Source of the DNA: Tenebrio molitor
Lineage: Eukaryota > Arthropoda > Insecta > Coleoptera > Tenebrionidae
DNA: 64,000 bases
NCBI RefSeq assembly: GCF_963966145.1
Contig: NC_091048.1
Coordinates: 3,348,001-3,412,000 of the forward strand
Reading direction: 5' to 3'
The position numbers were made by a program, and so were the translations under genes. The notes beneath the pieces were generated by a model, which searched no databases, was not told the origin of the DNA, and saw only the letters and a program-made list of their open reading frames with translations. Positions 32,695 through 46,709 of the stretch are shown in pieces. Position 1 is the stretch's first letter. Every line of letters begins with the position of its first letter.

Positions 32695-35600
32695 TCATTT
32701 TTCCCCGTTCTCTTTTTTAATGGTGTGAGCCAACCAACAGGCTAAGACAATTCCGACAACCTGGAATGTCGCTTTGAGTACAAGCATTGCTTACTTATTT
32801 GTCGTGGTAACTTACTTCGACGAAGGCAATTCCTATGCCGACACCTATCAGAATCTTGGCGTTGTCGTTGATCTTCATCTTCAGTTCGTCGTAGCAACCG
32901 GTGTGGTACTGGTATTTACCCTTCGCAACGTTTACGCAGTACGAAGAAAGAGCGTCGCCGAAGTCGTCGTAGCTGTGACAACACGACCATGGTAGATTTT
33001 GGCCTTGCCAGTCGTCTGGGCCTTCTACCCCGCAACATCTCAACTGCAAAGAAAAATATTGTTGGAATTGTTGTGAGGGGAAATTGCAATCCGTACCAAC
33101 AGTTAAATTTCCGATTTCCTTGAATGTTATGTTTTAAAAGCATTATTGCTAAGAGCTTTCCATTAGAACCATGTTTGCGCAATATAGTGTTTATTGTCAA
33201 AAATCAGTGAACAGGTCTAATATTATGAGAATTTATATTACGGAGACGAAATAGTATATTACGTTTCAAGGTCGGTAAGCGCCCCCATAACAGATCGAAA
33301 AAAGAAACGAGATTCAAATTTGATTATTTGAACATGAAACATCTTGTTGAATTTTAAGGATGAACTGGAGTAACATTGAAAAATGGCGAAATTTGCTTAA
33401 AATTGGTACAATAGTCCTTTCATCCAATCTAAAGTACTGTGCCAAATTTAAAAAAAATTGATCGAGGAATTTTGAAGTTATTACCTTTTAAAGTTTCGGG
33501 ATATTTTACACGTGTTCTTATGAGAAATGGAGCAATGGTCGCATAAAAATTGATAAAAAACATATTTCAAAAAGGCCAGTTTTTCTTAAATTTTTCACAC
33601 ATAAAGTATCGATATCGTAGAATTTTCTAATGAATTTACAAAAAAAGTTGGTCGAGGATTTTCCTTGTTTCCTTGCTAATTACATGTGGAAAAACACGGT
33701 TTTTGAGGTTATGGATCTGTTTTAATTTCAATAAAAGTGAACAAAATGCATATAATTGACGTCGGTATCCAACATTACACCCATATCGCACGTTTTACTG
33801 CAGTTACGTTAAGAACTTTAACAGAAATCAATGAAAATTGAAATTCAGTGTGCTTTTGTTTACTTTCACGTACAGTCTTAGTCAAAAGATTGTAAAATCA
33901 CATGTAAGTAATTATCTAAATATCAAGAAAATAAACACAAAATTTACTTACAATTCGTTTCCAAAAATTAAAAATCATTTTTTCAAATATTGATTTCTCC
34001 TAATAAACGTTTCATAGCATTATAAGAATTCCGCAACTTTTTGCTGAGATTGTTACTCCAGTTCATCCTTAAACTTAATTCCTGTAAATAACAGCATCTA
34101 GTACCGTTATAATCCATAACAGTTCTGCTGTTCTGCTGTCATCTGTAACAGTTGTTCTTTCCATAACAACAGACATGGATTTGATACTTTGCCACTTAAC
34201 GAAGCAGAAAATAAGACGTTTTTAATTTGTTGCAAAAACTGCAAAAGTTTTCATAAACGCTGTTTAAAAATCAAAAAACCATTGTGGTGCAAATAACACA
34301 CATTTTTCGTGACATTTCCTATTACTTATCACAGTGACAGGTAGACTACGTCCACTGATAGAATGCAGTTTTTTAAATATCCTTAGATAACAAATCCCCA
34401 AACCATAACATTGAAATATTAACAAAGTATCATAGATTGTGTTGGTAATATCTTGAAACATTCGCGCCACTGATTCTCATTGGTTGTTATGAAACCCACG
34501 CGAAAAATAAATTATATGACATTTCAAATTTGAAACTGTCAGTGCTGTTAAGTGGTTTAAACATTTCATCTTTAGAGCTTTGGTTTGCGTTTCTCTAGTT
34601 TTAAAAAATATTAATTTTGATCGTGTTGCTGTTTTGATCTGTTCCCTTGCGATTTTTTGTTGATTTTTTTGAATTTGTGAAGTGAGTGCCTGCCTCAAGA
34701 ATCTACCACAATGAACACTTTAAGTCACATTACATCGAAAATGATACAGAGGTCATTTTTGTTCATGCATTAAATGTTAAATATTAATCTCTTGTTTGTG
34801 GTTAGCCATTTCCGAGAAAAGCTGGATATTTTAATTTCATTAGCCAGCTTTTTTCGGAAATTCGAAAATGTATTGTGGGTTGCATTTTTAATTCCGTCGG
34901 GCATATTATCATTCGTGAAATATCCTATAATAAAAAAGCTTAATATATTACTCCTACTATACTGAAGTTCTCTTTCGTCTTTCCTAAGTGCAAACATGCA
35001 GAACAATAATAAAACATCACGTGTAAACCTACTCTTTCTATTTTTTTTAAATTTCGCGCCGGATCTATTTGTTGTAGCGTAGAGTGAACTTTTTTAGTAA
35101 CATTTATGTCAAGCAATTTATGAGTGGACAGTTTATCTAAGTCATTTGCACCACAATGGTTTTTCGATTTTTGAACAGGTTTTGGTTTTGTTCAAGTCTT
35201 TCTCAGTCTCTAAGTTCACCTAAGTTATGTAACTAAAATTTTTTTGAATAGTCGCACTTTTTCCTATTTAAGAGCTTTCGAATCTGTATTTGAGCTATAA
35301 TTATTATTATTATAAAGATTGTAGCGATATAATTCATTTTCATCCACATAATTTTTTAAATATAAAAGGAACCAATATTATCGTATCATAACAAGAAAGT
35401 ATTTGTATCGATTAATTAGTGAATACGCTTCATTAATTTTTTGGGTTGACACTGCTGAAATAATTCTTCTTGTCACCACTACCTATACATACGAAGAATC
35501 TAATAATTAAAACTGATCCCTATCATTTAATGAAATCGCTTTAATAGTTGTTCTTATTCTACCAGATGTATAATCTTCTATTTTTGCCCTTCCAATTCTC

Positions 35601-38600
35601 CAAAAATGTATTCCCACCCCTCTATGGATTTTTTACACTGATATTCAGTATTAATAATTATGACATACAATATGACCAACAAAAGAAAAGAAATATGAAA
35701 AACACTATTTCTGAAAACCAATGGCGTAACTTAAAAACTGTCACTTGTCAATCGTGACATTTCATAAATTTAAAAAAAAACTGGTTTTCACCCGAGAACA
35801 TACAATTTTTATAACAATCCTATTTTGAAAATGGGAACAAAGACAATCATGATTGGGTTTACGACTCACAACTTTTTTTCTTTGATTTTAGACTTAATCT
35901 AAGGAGCATTGATAACTGTATATTGGGTTGCCTGACTTTTTCTAGAGCATTAATGAACTATAAGAAATTATTTTGGGGTCATTGTTATCCGTCCACTGTC
36001 TAGTGTGAATTTTTAGAAATTATGTTGAATTGTGAGGTTAGGACCATGTCAAAGTGTGCCAAATAATGAAATGTAAATGTAAATATACAAATGTGCAAAA
36101 GTTGGTTGCGCCACATTAGTGGTGGTGAAATTTAGAACAAACCTACCAACCACACAAAGTGGAAAGTACCTACTAAAGGGTAATTCTGCCAACCTGACTT
36201 TATATCTAATAGTGAACAAATAGTAGTGAACTCTGCTTTATATCATAACTAATAAAAAATTAAATTGGCTCTCGTGTGATATAGGATGTTCTAGAATAAA
36301 GTTGATGACTCATTTCATATAGTGAAAAAAAAGCATTGCATTTTGTTGACCGATAATAATTACTGTGGACAGGTATTGTGCTCCATTTAAAAGTTTTGTG
36401 TACGGAGTAAATATAACAATTTTGTCGAAGTTTATACCAGAATTGGGCTATCGATTTGAAGTGTAATTAACCGATATACTAAAAGTACTTATAGTGTTAT
36501 AAAAGTGAATGTAATATACATTTTATATGATTTATGGGATGGTTATTACGTACTGAAACGTTTCCAGGATATTTTTTACAGCTGGTTGTAAAACTGAAAT
36601 GTCTTAATATTAAGGAAGTGCTCTCCATTACAGCGTCTTTTTTTAACAAGAAGGTTGCACGCGTTTACATTATGTATTACAATAACTCTTTTGTATTCTT
36701 GCGAATATTTTTTTGTCTATTATCTAGAGCTAGACGATAAGAAAAATGTAAGTGATTCATTAACGTATTTTCTACTAGGTAAAACTGTAATCTATTTTAG
36801 AACAATTACACCAAAAAAAAGTTGGCGCAACTTAATCACTAGAAATCTAAAAAATTAAAATTAATAATTGAATATCATGCAACTTTTTGGAAAATATAAG
36901 AAATCAAAGTAAACTGATTTAAATTGTTATGAAAATTACAAAAACTCTTTGTGTAATTGAGAACTATCATTTAAATTTCTTCTCAAAGTTGGCGTTGAAG
37001 AGTCGATTGTGAACGCACCACTCGTCAGTCTGCAGAGTAAAAACACAAACAACTCAAAAAGGGAAATTAGGTTTAAACAGCTGATCCTTCATCCATAATC
37101 CTTGGTGCGTTCACAATCAACCCTTCAACGCCAACTTTGAGGAGAAATTTAAATGAACACCCGATAGTTTAAACATATAATTTGTTTAATGAGCACATTG
37201 GGTAGGTATTAATTTTAACGAAATATTTTAGGTAGCAACAAATCAAAATTCTAAATGGATCATATAAATATTATATGCGGTTTGCAATCGATCATTGATA
37301 AATGTAGTATTTGCAGAACTGAAGGGGAAACCATTGAACACATCATTTCTTCTTGCACCGTTTTGGCTCAAAGCGAATATAAGAAACGTCATGATATATT
37401 CGCAAAAATTATACACATGAATTTAGCAGTTAAATTTAACTTATTAAAGGATACACAATCACATTATATGTATTTATAAACCAGAAAGTAGTTTAGGAAA
37501 TGACAATTACAAATTATATTTTGATCGTACAGTTTTAACTGACATTCATATTCAGCATAACAGACCAGACATTATTATATTAAATAAACAATAAAAGCAA
37601 GCAATCTTTTAGATATAGCTGTTCCAAATTCACACAATATAACACAGACATATAACACAAAAACAAACAAAAATGGAGGGTTAAGAAGTTTAATTCAGTT
37701 TAGTTTAAAAATAAATTAGAAGGTATTGTAATCCAGGTCGCATTGAGAGTTTATTGGTTACCCACAATACCAGACCTGAATCCTTGGAAGCAACTGAGCG
37801 ATTGTTATTAAGAAAATCTGTTGTTGAATGGAAAAAACAAAGATTTTACTTACACGTTTTGAATAATTTGAAACCCAAGTGTCTCTTTTAAAGATGAGAA
37901 AAATTATTAAATAAAGCATTTCTTTTGAGTCTTATTTGTGTAATGCAGTATTTTAAAAATCATAATTTAGTTGTAAACTTTTACCTTAGTTTGTGTGTCG
38001 TCCCAGGCGATCTTTTCTGCTTCGTTATTGGAATAATTGGCGAGGGACTTTTTCAGAGCTCCTTTGAAAGCATCGCCGACGTCATTTTTGTAAACAGCTG
38101 CCACAATTCCAACAGCTAGTTCGATGATAAATATAATCAGGAGACAAACGGCAAACTAAAACAAAATTAGTTTTTACATTATCGAAGATAATTGCATTTA
38201 CGTTGGCTTTAGGAGGGATGTGGAGGAAATTGAATTTATCATGTGGTAGGATGTAATTAGATTTAGTGCTTCTAAGATGGTAAAAGAATAAAATTGCGAG
38301 ACTGACATGAAATTGGTAATGACAATACTACAAAGCAAAAAAGGAATTTCGTGTACATTGTTTATTTCGGTACTGAAAAGTGCACGAACGTAATGAAAAT
38401 GGATGATTTATCTAGATCAAATAGCGAAGCAATACCATAGAACTAAAGTGACATTTACTTCTAATTAATTAAATTAAGGATTTAATTGGAAATTAAAAAA
38501 TATTTGTTATTTACAGGTGACCATATAAGGTTTTATTTGATAGGTTGGTAATACTTTTGAAATATTGCTTCGGTAAATCAAGACAGTGGTGTGCATAAAA

Positions 38601-41600
38601 GTCATATTCACATAAATAAGTTTTTTAGTAAAATAGGCACGTACGCCTATGTGTATTCTCAAACACGGAACTGTCATCAGAATGACCAACATTAAAAAAA
38701 ATTACTACCTAATGTAATAATAAAAGAATATTCTAAATTAATTTTTTTGGTAGGCGTGACAGTGTAAGTCGCCTAGAAAACCAAAAGTCGACTCTCTGAT
38801 TGATTCATACAGATTTTAATTAACATCCATTGTCGAAGTGAAAGTAGGTCATAGTCTATAATCAATAATGTTTACTACATTTACGGATTTTAGGTTAATT
38901 AAAAGACGTATTTCACATTTAAGGCTGGGTTGTTTTAAATCACCACAGATCACTCCATATTCGTTGCGAACCCTTTCTTTTTCTAGCTGCAATACTTTCC
39001 GAAACTTTAGAAATAGACTTGTCATGGTGCTTTATTTAAAACGAATATAATAATATTGTGTTATTGTGAAAAGTCAAGTTCAACATTTACTCAAGTCAAA
39101 ACAATATACTTTTTTTTTACTTCTATTGGATAATACATACTGTAAATATTAAAGTGTTTTTCATTGGATAACAGGATTCATTACCCACGGCCCGTTGAAT
39201 AATAATTTCAAAATTCACTTCAAATATCATAGCAACTAGTTTATGAAGTCCAATCGCAAATTTTAATGGTATTAAGGTAATAATTTTAAAACGTCAGTTT
39301 CAGTTTGTCTAATACTGAAACTTATTAGTCGTAGAAAAAGTATAGTATTCTACTTGCGGATAATGGCTATTACTCGCTCGGATGAATTACGCCACTCGCC
39401 TACGGCTCGTGACACAAAATCATCCTCACGAGTAATATTCGCACATTGAATAATATAATATTATTTAGCAGATTAGATTATGTGACAACTTTGACATAGA
39501 GTGAATAAGTGGTCTTAAATCATATGATCAAAACAATTGGGCAGTTCAGTTAGTCATGAAGGACTAAAGATAAGTCTTAGATCGGTTCATACGAGCTTCA
39601 AATTTCATGCCAGTATGTTAGATACAATTATACCAAAAATGTTTGTATTATTGTTAATTATCTGTCTGAAATCTTGAGTGATATCTTAGTCACTTAGTGT
39701 TGCGTTGCAACTTTCATGACAAAACAGTTAAATTTATTGATTACTTGGTGATGGTATGTATGTTAAAACCAATTAATTTCACTCGCAGAAGAGAGACGAA
39801 CAATTTTGTTTAATGTAGGTATTCTGTTGTTATCGATCTAGTCGTCTTTTTTATGTGATAAATGAAAGAAACCAGACGAAAACGCCATCACCGTACATAA
39901 TATCGCAGATTGGTCCAAAGCTTGTTTAAATTAATTGGAAAAAGTTTCAAAAACACAAATATTATTGGTTATAAATCGATCTAAGACTCGCGTGGACTTT
40001 TCGTCGTCAAATTTTACATTATGGGCTAAAATCTTTCCACAAAAGTAAGTACCCGGAAATTTTCAATCACTTCTTAATGTGATTAAACGTTCCGACATGT
40101 AAAGCTCGTACGAATCAACAACTTTATTCTGACTGACAAGATTCTAATTTTTTGAACGCCCATCATAAGAAAATGATGTTTCAGTAAACAACATTAAGAC
40201 TGATACGGAATCAATGTTGAATTTCAGTTAATATCATTTACTATCACATTATCGGTAGTTTGTTGAATCAGAAATCAATAAAACTGTGTGTATACTTATG
40301 TGTAATCAATTCGTAGAAAGATATGGTATAGATACAAATGTAAAAAAAAATAAATTGCATACTCCAGTTGACTGAACTGAAAAATTATACACTGGGTGAC
40401 AGTGAATGATGGAAATGTTTTTCATTTGCAGCTAGATTGTAATATTTTATTCCAAAAAAAATGTTTTAGACTATTTTGTGTTATTGTTTACTTTTTGTGA
40501 TGAGAAAAGTTTAAGTCGATGTAACACTTAAGTGTTAAAAGTGTTTAGAAATCCTAATTTTTTTTTAAAGCAGATGTTAAACTATTTTTTATCAACTCTT
40601 TTGAATGGATAAAGTAGCATTTTAACCGCAAGGGTAGATAAAGTAACACTTTAACAGCAAGGGTAGATAAAATCTTTTAACTTAAACTTTTAACTTAACA
40701 TAAAGTAGCACTTTAACCGCAAGGGTAGATAAAGTAACACTTTAACAGCAAGGGTAGATAAAGTGTTTTAACTTAAAATTTTTACTTAAAAATTGTAATT
40801 TTCTTTGAAATTTTATTTTTCCCTTGAACTTGAAGTCCTGCTATAGAAAAAAATGTATTACACACGTCGATAAAATCTCATTATCCTCTCGAGCGTAATT
40901 AGCGTCTCGACGCTAAAACACGCTTTCAAAGATAAAGTACAATTTTATCATCTTGTATAATAAATAACTAATAACATTCTTACTGCAATCAGTAGATTGT
41001 AAGATTCTCGAATTGCTCCAAAGCATCCCAAAAACGCCACGATGAACACTATTGCTGCAACGACTATCAAAATAATGGGTGGTGCCAACAGTTCATTTTC
41101 CATAAAGTGCTTAAAATCACCCACATCGGCCAGAACAAGAGCTCCAGCAATAATTATACCAACTCCAGAAATCTGAAAGTAAAGAGGACCATGTTGAACG
41201 AAGTTAATCGTAATTTGGGTAATTGGGAATTAGATTCGGTCTTCAATCTCTGAACTTAGCACAAAAAGACTCACTTCTACTCTTAATGATATAATCTACG
41301 TTTAGATGGCTATGCTTTTACTCCCAAAGGACTAAAAGTGCTATTTTACTTTTATACTTTCCAATAGAAAGTTCTTCCCTCGTTTTATAGTCGAAAGTAT
41401 ATCTCTCTAGCGAATAAAAGTTAAAACATCAGATTGACATTTTCCCAAAACGTGATTATTTTTCAAATAATCGCAAATTAATGTTTTAATGTTAATTATA
41501 CAAGATTATTAATAGTCACTTTTGTTTTCAACATAAGTCAAAACGACGTATTCAGTTTTTTGGCTGTAAGACGTGACCTTGATCACGGCAAGTGTGCTTA

Positions 41601-43447
41601 CTCAGATGCTCTAATGTGGAGGAAATTTAATTTTAAGCTTTATTTGAATCAAAAGAAAGTAGCGAAAAAATATGCGTATACGTCTGGAGTAAAGTGTCAT
41701 TTTCTGCCAGGGTTTAACCAAAATATTATTTCTAGTTTACTCAAAAGTTTATAAATTTAGCATATTTAAATAATAAATAAATTACAAGTTGAATAATCAT
41801 TTGTTAAAGTAAATTAGTAGCAAGAAGGGAGTCACACGTATAATTTATCATTTTCTATTTTTTTTCTGTTAATAATATTTACGTATGTACTTAGATATAC
41901 CGTGAGATAAAAAATGCAAAAAACGGGAACAACAAAACAATTATTAATACCAATCAATAGTTTTGTAATGAAATAAAGCAACACGATTATGCTTCTGACT
42001 GCTCTGCTTCTTTATTTATCACACCTAAAGTTTTCAAAATTTCATTTTGTCTTAACATACGATATTTTATAACTTATTGACAGGAAATTACTACAACTTT
42101 GAATAAAGCATCTTTGTAGACATCTCTATGCAGATGTAATTATATTTTTTTCCTCTTAGCACATTTCTGAGGTGAACATTTTTTTGTGTATCGTGACATC
42201 TAATACCTAATTTGCTTTTAACCAAGTAGTCGGTTATAGTAATACAAAAGCAATACAAAATATCAATAATAAATGTAATATTCTATTATTAAAAAGCGCC
42301 AAAAATTTTTGGAAGTACTGCGTCACATCTTCGGTAATTTTTTCATAATTTTTATAATTTGTCCAAAATAGATCTCTCATATTTTTCCTTGTAATTTGAA
42401 ATTCATTTTAAAATGTTAAAAGAAAAACTAATAATAAAATTAATCAATCAATATTATATGCAATTACATTATTTACAAAATTGTTTATACAGGGTGTATC
42501 TAAAATGCGTGTGTTAATTTTAACATAGGGCAGAGCTTGTTAAATGAACGTTTTTCCCATTTGAATTTTTTACGAAAAAGCGTCACCAATTGCTTTAAAA
42601 TTTGTAATAAATTAGCCATACCCGCCTATACATATTCGTAAGCGCGAAAATTTTCTATTGTGATAGAAACGGAGCCTTGTCAAAAAAGTTACATTGTTAT
42701 TGAAAAAATTAAATAATTAAAATCAAAATTCTTATGGTTACAAAAAATAGAGACTAGTTAATCACACAAAACGACTTGTTTAGTAAAAATTGGGAGGAAA
42801 AAATCTTGGAAAATTTTTGCGAATTTTGCAAAATATTCTATAGTAAAGGTTCATAAATTGGCGAGTTCTTCCACTGGTTAAAATTAACACACGTATTTCA
42901 GATACACCCTGTACACTTGCGTTCTTTGACTTATCTTAAATAGGTAGTTATTATAACCTTTCTTTATTAGGTTTTCTTTTATTTTTTTTACTTTACAAAT
43001 TTCTACACTAGAAAAATGTGAATACATATCTCATCCAAAGAGAGCACAAAAAATTTGTCAAAAGTGACAACATTCAAAATTCATCTATGGGATTAAAGAT
43101 TTTTGACAGAATTACAAAAATATTTAAATACAAAATTAATATCATTTTGGATTTTCTTGTGACAAATAAGAAAATGCAGTAGTAAAAATAATTTGAGAAT
43201 GACCTGGCATACCTACTTAACTTATCTTTATTAGAACGGTAGCATTTTTTTAACTGCATTAATGCTTTTTTTTGTCAAAGCTTGGTGCAAATATTTGCGA
43301 TTATTTAGTGTGACACAATAAGCACTTGTGAAATAAACGTTCTGAAGTAATCTTGCAAGATAAAGTAAAGGTGAAAAAACTTACGGCAAAAATCAAGTTG
43401 AATATGAATAAAACATATTTAATAAGACTCATTTCGCAGGATTCCAT
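32695..43447 (-). CDS. Tetraspanin A (Tsp42E/CD63-like)
   Basis: Tetraspanins are four-helix membrane organisers of endosomes and cell surface (known). Five exons on the minus strand: 43447-43385 (MESCEMSLIKYVLFIFNLIF), 41172-40984 (TM2-TM3: ISGVGIIIAGALVLADVGDF..ILIVVAAIVFIVAFLGCFGA), 38155-37985 (FAVCLLIIFIIELAVGIVAA), 33043-32816 (LRCCGVEGPDDW..PWSCC..) and 32760-32695 (VVGIVLACWLAHTIKKENGE). All introns are GT-AG and phase 0; total 238 aa. The second extracellular loop has CCG, a CC pair and two further cysteines, the tetraspanin signature. TM4 is ILIGVGIGIAFVEVVGIVLA. Introns are large (up to 4.9 kb) because of inserted repeats. Paralogue of the gene at 53783-54701, with nearly equal exon lengths. 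Confidence 0.95.
33354..34072. mobile_element. MITE-like element in tetraspanin A intron 3
   Basis: Ends TTAAGGATGAACTGGAGTAAC at 33354 (20-base arm) and complement ending 34072; about 719 bp, non-coding. Confidence 0.75.
34262..35177. repeat. Inverted repeat pair in tetraspanin A intron 3
   Basis: Arms AAACCATTGTGGTGCAAAT at about 34275-34294 and its complement at 35144-35163, with similar flanks (about 33 bp). The span also holds a palindrome around 34810-34860 (TTTCCGAGAAAAGCTGG / CCAGCTTTTTTCGGAAA). Possibly a decayed element with a second one inside. Confidence 0.6.
35178..36967. other. Intron 3 of tetraspanin A, remaining part
   Basis: AT-rich; no gene or repeat pair noticed. Confidence 0.4.
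36968..37155. mobile_element. Short MITE
   Basis: Arms of about 53 bp: CATTTAAATTTCTTCTCAAA..GTGAACGCACCA and complement, with about 80 bases between. 188 bp. Confidence 0.88.
37268..37660 (+). pseudogene. R2-like retrotransposon, internal fragment
   Basis: Plus strand. Zinc-knuckle and endonuclease region: CSICRTEGETIEHIISSC, then TVLAQSEYKKRHDIFAKIIH, a frameshift near 37475, PESSLGNDNYKLYFDRTVLT and RPDIIILNKQ followed by a stop. Lacks both the RT and the 3' tail, so it is truncated at both ends. Lies within tetraspanin A intron 3, antisense to the gene. Confidence 0.85.
38156..40607. other. Intron 2 of tetraspanin A, part
   Basis: AT-rich with the small MITE at 39339-39465; nothing else seen. 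Confidence 0.4.
39339..39465. mobile_element. Small MITE with CTCGCCTACGGCTCG core
   Basis: Ends GTATAGTATTCTAC and complement of ATATTATATTATTC; inner arms ATTACTCG..GGATGA and complement. Same design as 29512-29640 and 30523-30662. Confidence 0.6.
40608..40765 (+). repeat. Higher-order tandem repeat
   Basis: Unit of about 32 bp, GATAAAGTAACACTTTAACA then GCAAGGGTA. Two adjacent units (40608-40671) are repeated as a block at 40700-40761, with ATCTTTTAACTTAAACTTTT between. Confidence 0.85.
42490..42911. mobile_element. MITE, CAGGGTGTATCTAAAATGCG type
   Basis: 422 bp between TA duplications, inverted ends of about 40 bp (CAGGGTGTATCTAAAATGCG..TTAATTTTAAC). Non-coding; in tetraspanin A intron 1. 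Confidence 0.9.
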
Positions 43448-46222
43448 GCCGACGAAAATTTCTTATCAATCACGAACAAAACTTAAACTCAGGCAAGCCG
43501 GAGCGTACTAAAATCGAAGCTTGAATCGCGACAAAGTCCACACTTTTCTGATCGTTCAGCTAAAGCTAATAGTGGTGTGCTTTTAGGAATTTTCTATTGG
43601 CGTTCACAACATACAGTTACTATAGCAGCCCCTAAATTGTCAGTAAAACCATTAAATAAAAACACGATTCCAACAAAGCATAATGTAGAACAACACCATA
43701 TAAAAGGACGTAATTTAGGTTAACAAGGAATTATGATTAATATTCTTAATGGCGTTTAGCAGGAACTGCAGATAACGTGCTATTTTGCTGGAGTGATTCG
43801 CATTCGAACAGTCTCTGGTTAGATTTAAGTAATTATTTTAAATGCAAATCGTACATCATATCAAGAAAATTAACGTGATGGAAGAAAAAGGAGAAGAAGG
43901 AGGTTAAAGACGAACGAAGACAAAATTAGTAAATAGAAAATTTCTGAAATACAGAGTGAGCCTATTTTATCAAATTAATACGCTACTTAATAATCTGCGA
44001 TGCAAATACGTCAGATGAAAACGAATTATTTTAGTCCTGGTTTAAAAAAAAAATGACAAATTAAAAATTAGTCTTCTATTTATGTACGGGTATTTATTAC
44101 ACTTTTAATAAATATTACGTAGATTAGAGTTAATTACCACCTTTATTCAATTCAGAATGCTTCAGGTGAAATTGAATTCAAAGTTGCTATTATTTACAAG
44201 AGTTTTTGCATTTTTTTTTGTATTTTTTTCTGCACATTTTATCTTCAGAAGGAATTCATGCTTTTACAATAGTATATTATTATACGAGTTTAATAAAACG
44301 CTTTATTTATCACATGAGTGTGTTTAATGGAACATGGAACGAATGTGATAATACGTCTTATTAAACGAGTATAATATACTATTTTATCTACTTTGCTTTA
44401 CTAATCCCTGTAATTTCGGCTGTTCAAGCTTTCATATTAGACTAGTGACTTTCGCGTGGGTTGGTAATAGACATTTCACAAAAATGTAAGGTTATATTTA
44501 CTAAATTTACCTCGTAGCTTTATTCTTTACCTTGACGCCTGACATCAAACGGCTGATGTTACCATTATAACAAAAGCTAAAAGTTACCAAAAACAGTTTA
44601 ATAATATGCTTCATTATTAAACTGTTTTCGGTGTAATAATGAACCTATTTGTAACTCAAAGTAGATAAAAGCTTTTTATAGATCCATGGAAAACTATGAC
44701 TCACATTTCATTATTTCGACAAATGTGAACTGTAAACATGTTTTTAAGAAATAACAAATACATAACTGTCTTTTGGTATTTACTTAGTGAAATATTGCGT
44801 CATGAGGTATAATCTGAAAAATGTTAAGTTTATAAAAATATATTGCAGAAAAGCCATCAGGTGGCGTTTGGAAATTATTTTTTTAGATCTCAAAACAAAC
44901 CAAAATATTTAAACAATACTTTATCTAGAAATTTTACATTTCTGCAACTGTTAAGAAGACTAGAGTACGGTCGAATCGAGAAGTACATGGGCGGTTCTAT
45001 GATTTACGTGATAAACAGTTGGGGTGTACACCACGTGATGCGTACTTTTCTCTTTGAATGTACTATACAATATTCTACTATTTTGGTGCGTAAAATACCT
45101 GTTTATTGAATTGAGATAAAACTACAGTGCGAAAAAAGTACCGCAGTGTGTCATTATTTCGCTCTAACGTTATGCAAATTCGTGCACCCAAATAGCCGAA
45201 TTATCAAAGTGCATTGAAAGTAATTGTATAGAAATCATACGTAAAGTATTTTTTTTTAATAGAATATTAGATGGCCTCGACATTAATTTACTTTTAATCA
45301 TTTTAATCACATTAAAATCATTTGGAACACTAAAAAGTATGTCTCAGCTTAATTAATTCCTTTTAGCTGAATTAAAGTTACTACGCCTGGGCGTTGACCC
45401 CGCTCAGTAGGTTTTTTGTTAGAAACATTAGAAAATCTGTTTTCTTGTAGATTTTAAAACAATCTTACGTTCTTCACTAAAAGTATTCAAAAATATTGGA
45501 GTAATAATAATCAACACATCATTTTCATTTTGGGATACGGAAAAATTAATTAGTGAAGAGGTTTTATTAATACTTCTTATGAAATAAATACACGGTGATT
45601 CTGAAATAAGCGTTGAAAAAAATGTGGAGTATTCTTGACACAAAATAATTCTGCGTAAATGAGTTTTGGGAGTGAAATCAAAAGGATGGATATTACCTTA
45701 TTTCCTTGTATTTTCGACGCCTATGAATAGGGAAAATTTGTCCGAATTTCTTCACCTCATTAGCAATCGCTGTTACATCAACTCCATAATAAAGTCTTAG
45801 GTGCAAGTACACTGCTTTGTAAATGTTTCTATGGAAATGATCGAAAGGAATAATGTCATAGGTAAATCTTAAAGTTGACAAATAAATGAAAATTGTTTTG
45901 AAATTTTGTATACGTTTTTTAAAAAAACAACATAAACCAAAACTATTTTTGTTTATTAAAAGTGTTCAAAGTGTCCTCCATTGTTCTGAATTTTGACCTT
46001 TGGCCTTTGACCTTTGATTATTATTGTTGCTAAACTACCAGGATAATCAATTGATCAACTTTAACTCAGCAGCGTACTAGCTATTTTGACAAAATTTTCA
46101 ATCATTTGTAAGTATCTCGAAAAAAAGAAACTTCTATAAGAAATTTTTTTGTCTATGACTTCTTGTCATTATCACCAATTACCGGTTTTTTTTTCAAACT
46201 TATTTCAGAATCACCCGCTATA
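43448..46222. other. Upstream region of tetraspanin A and intergenic DNA
   Basis: No gene seen. A small palindromic repeat lies at about 44270-44390 (TATTATACGAGTTTAATAAA and complement of TTTATTA..CGTATAATATA). Short open frames at 44843-45109, 45428-45643 and 45693-45881 are not recognised. Confidence 0.45.
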
Positions 46223-46709
46223 CAGGGTGTTATAGAAATGCGTGACCAAATTTTAACCATGAGCTACTGGCTTCATGTAGGACTTCGGAAAACCTATTTA
46301 AAAAATTCTATATCAAAAAATAAAATGACATTAATTTTTTCAGCTACATTTTTTTAAATTACTTTTAGTCTTCTACATCTCACAACCTCGTAGGTAAAAT
46401 TTCCGCACACCAATGCGGTTTCCTTGTTTTAAAGCATATTTCCTAGAGGTTACTTCGCATTGGCGTACATTTAATAAAATATCTATGATATACACGGTGT
46501 ATTTTTAAAATGTGCCGAAATTTGATCTACAAGGTTGTGGGACAACGTAGAAGACTAAAAGCAATTTAAAAAAATTGTAGCTCAAAAAATAAATCATATG
46601 TAAGTCATTTTATTTTTTGGCATAGAATTTTTTAAATATTTTTTCCGAGTTTTACATGAAGCCAGTAGCTCGTGGTTAAAATTTGGTGACGCATTTCAAT
46701 AACACCCTG
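46223..46709. mobile_element. MITE, CAGGGTGTTATAGAAATGCG type
   Basis: Inverted ends of about 60 bp (CAGGGTGTTATAGAAATGCG..TTTTAACCATGAGC) with TA on both sides; inner arms continue CTACTGGCTTCATGTA. 487 bp, non-coding. Confidence 0.9.

Noticed and set aside
40608..40765. Possible CRISPR-like array
   Set aside because: Units are adjacent without unique spacers, and this is eukaryotic intron DNA.
45988..46020. ACCTTTG repeats
   Set aside because: Only three short imperfect units; too little to call a satellite or regulatory array.
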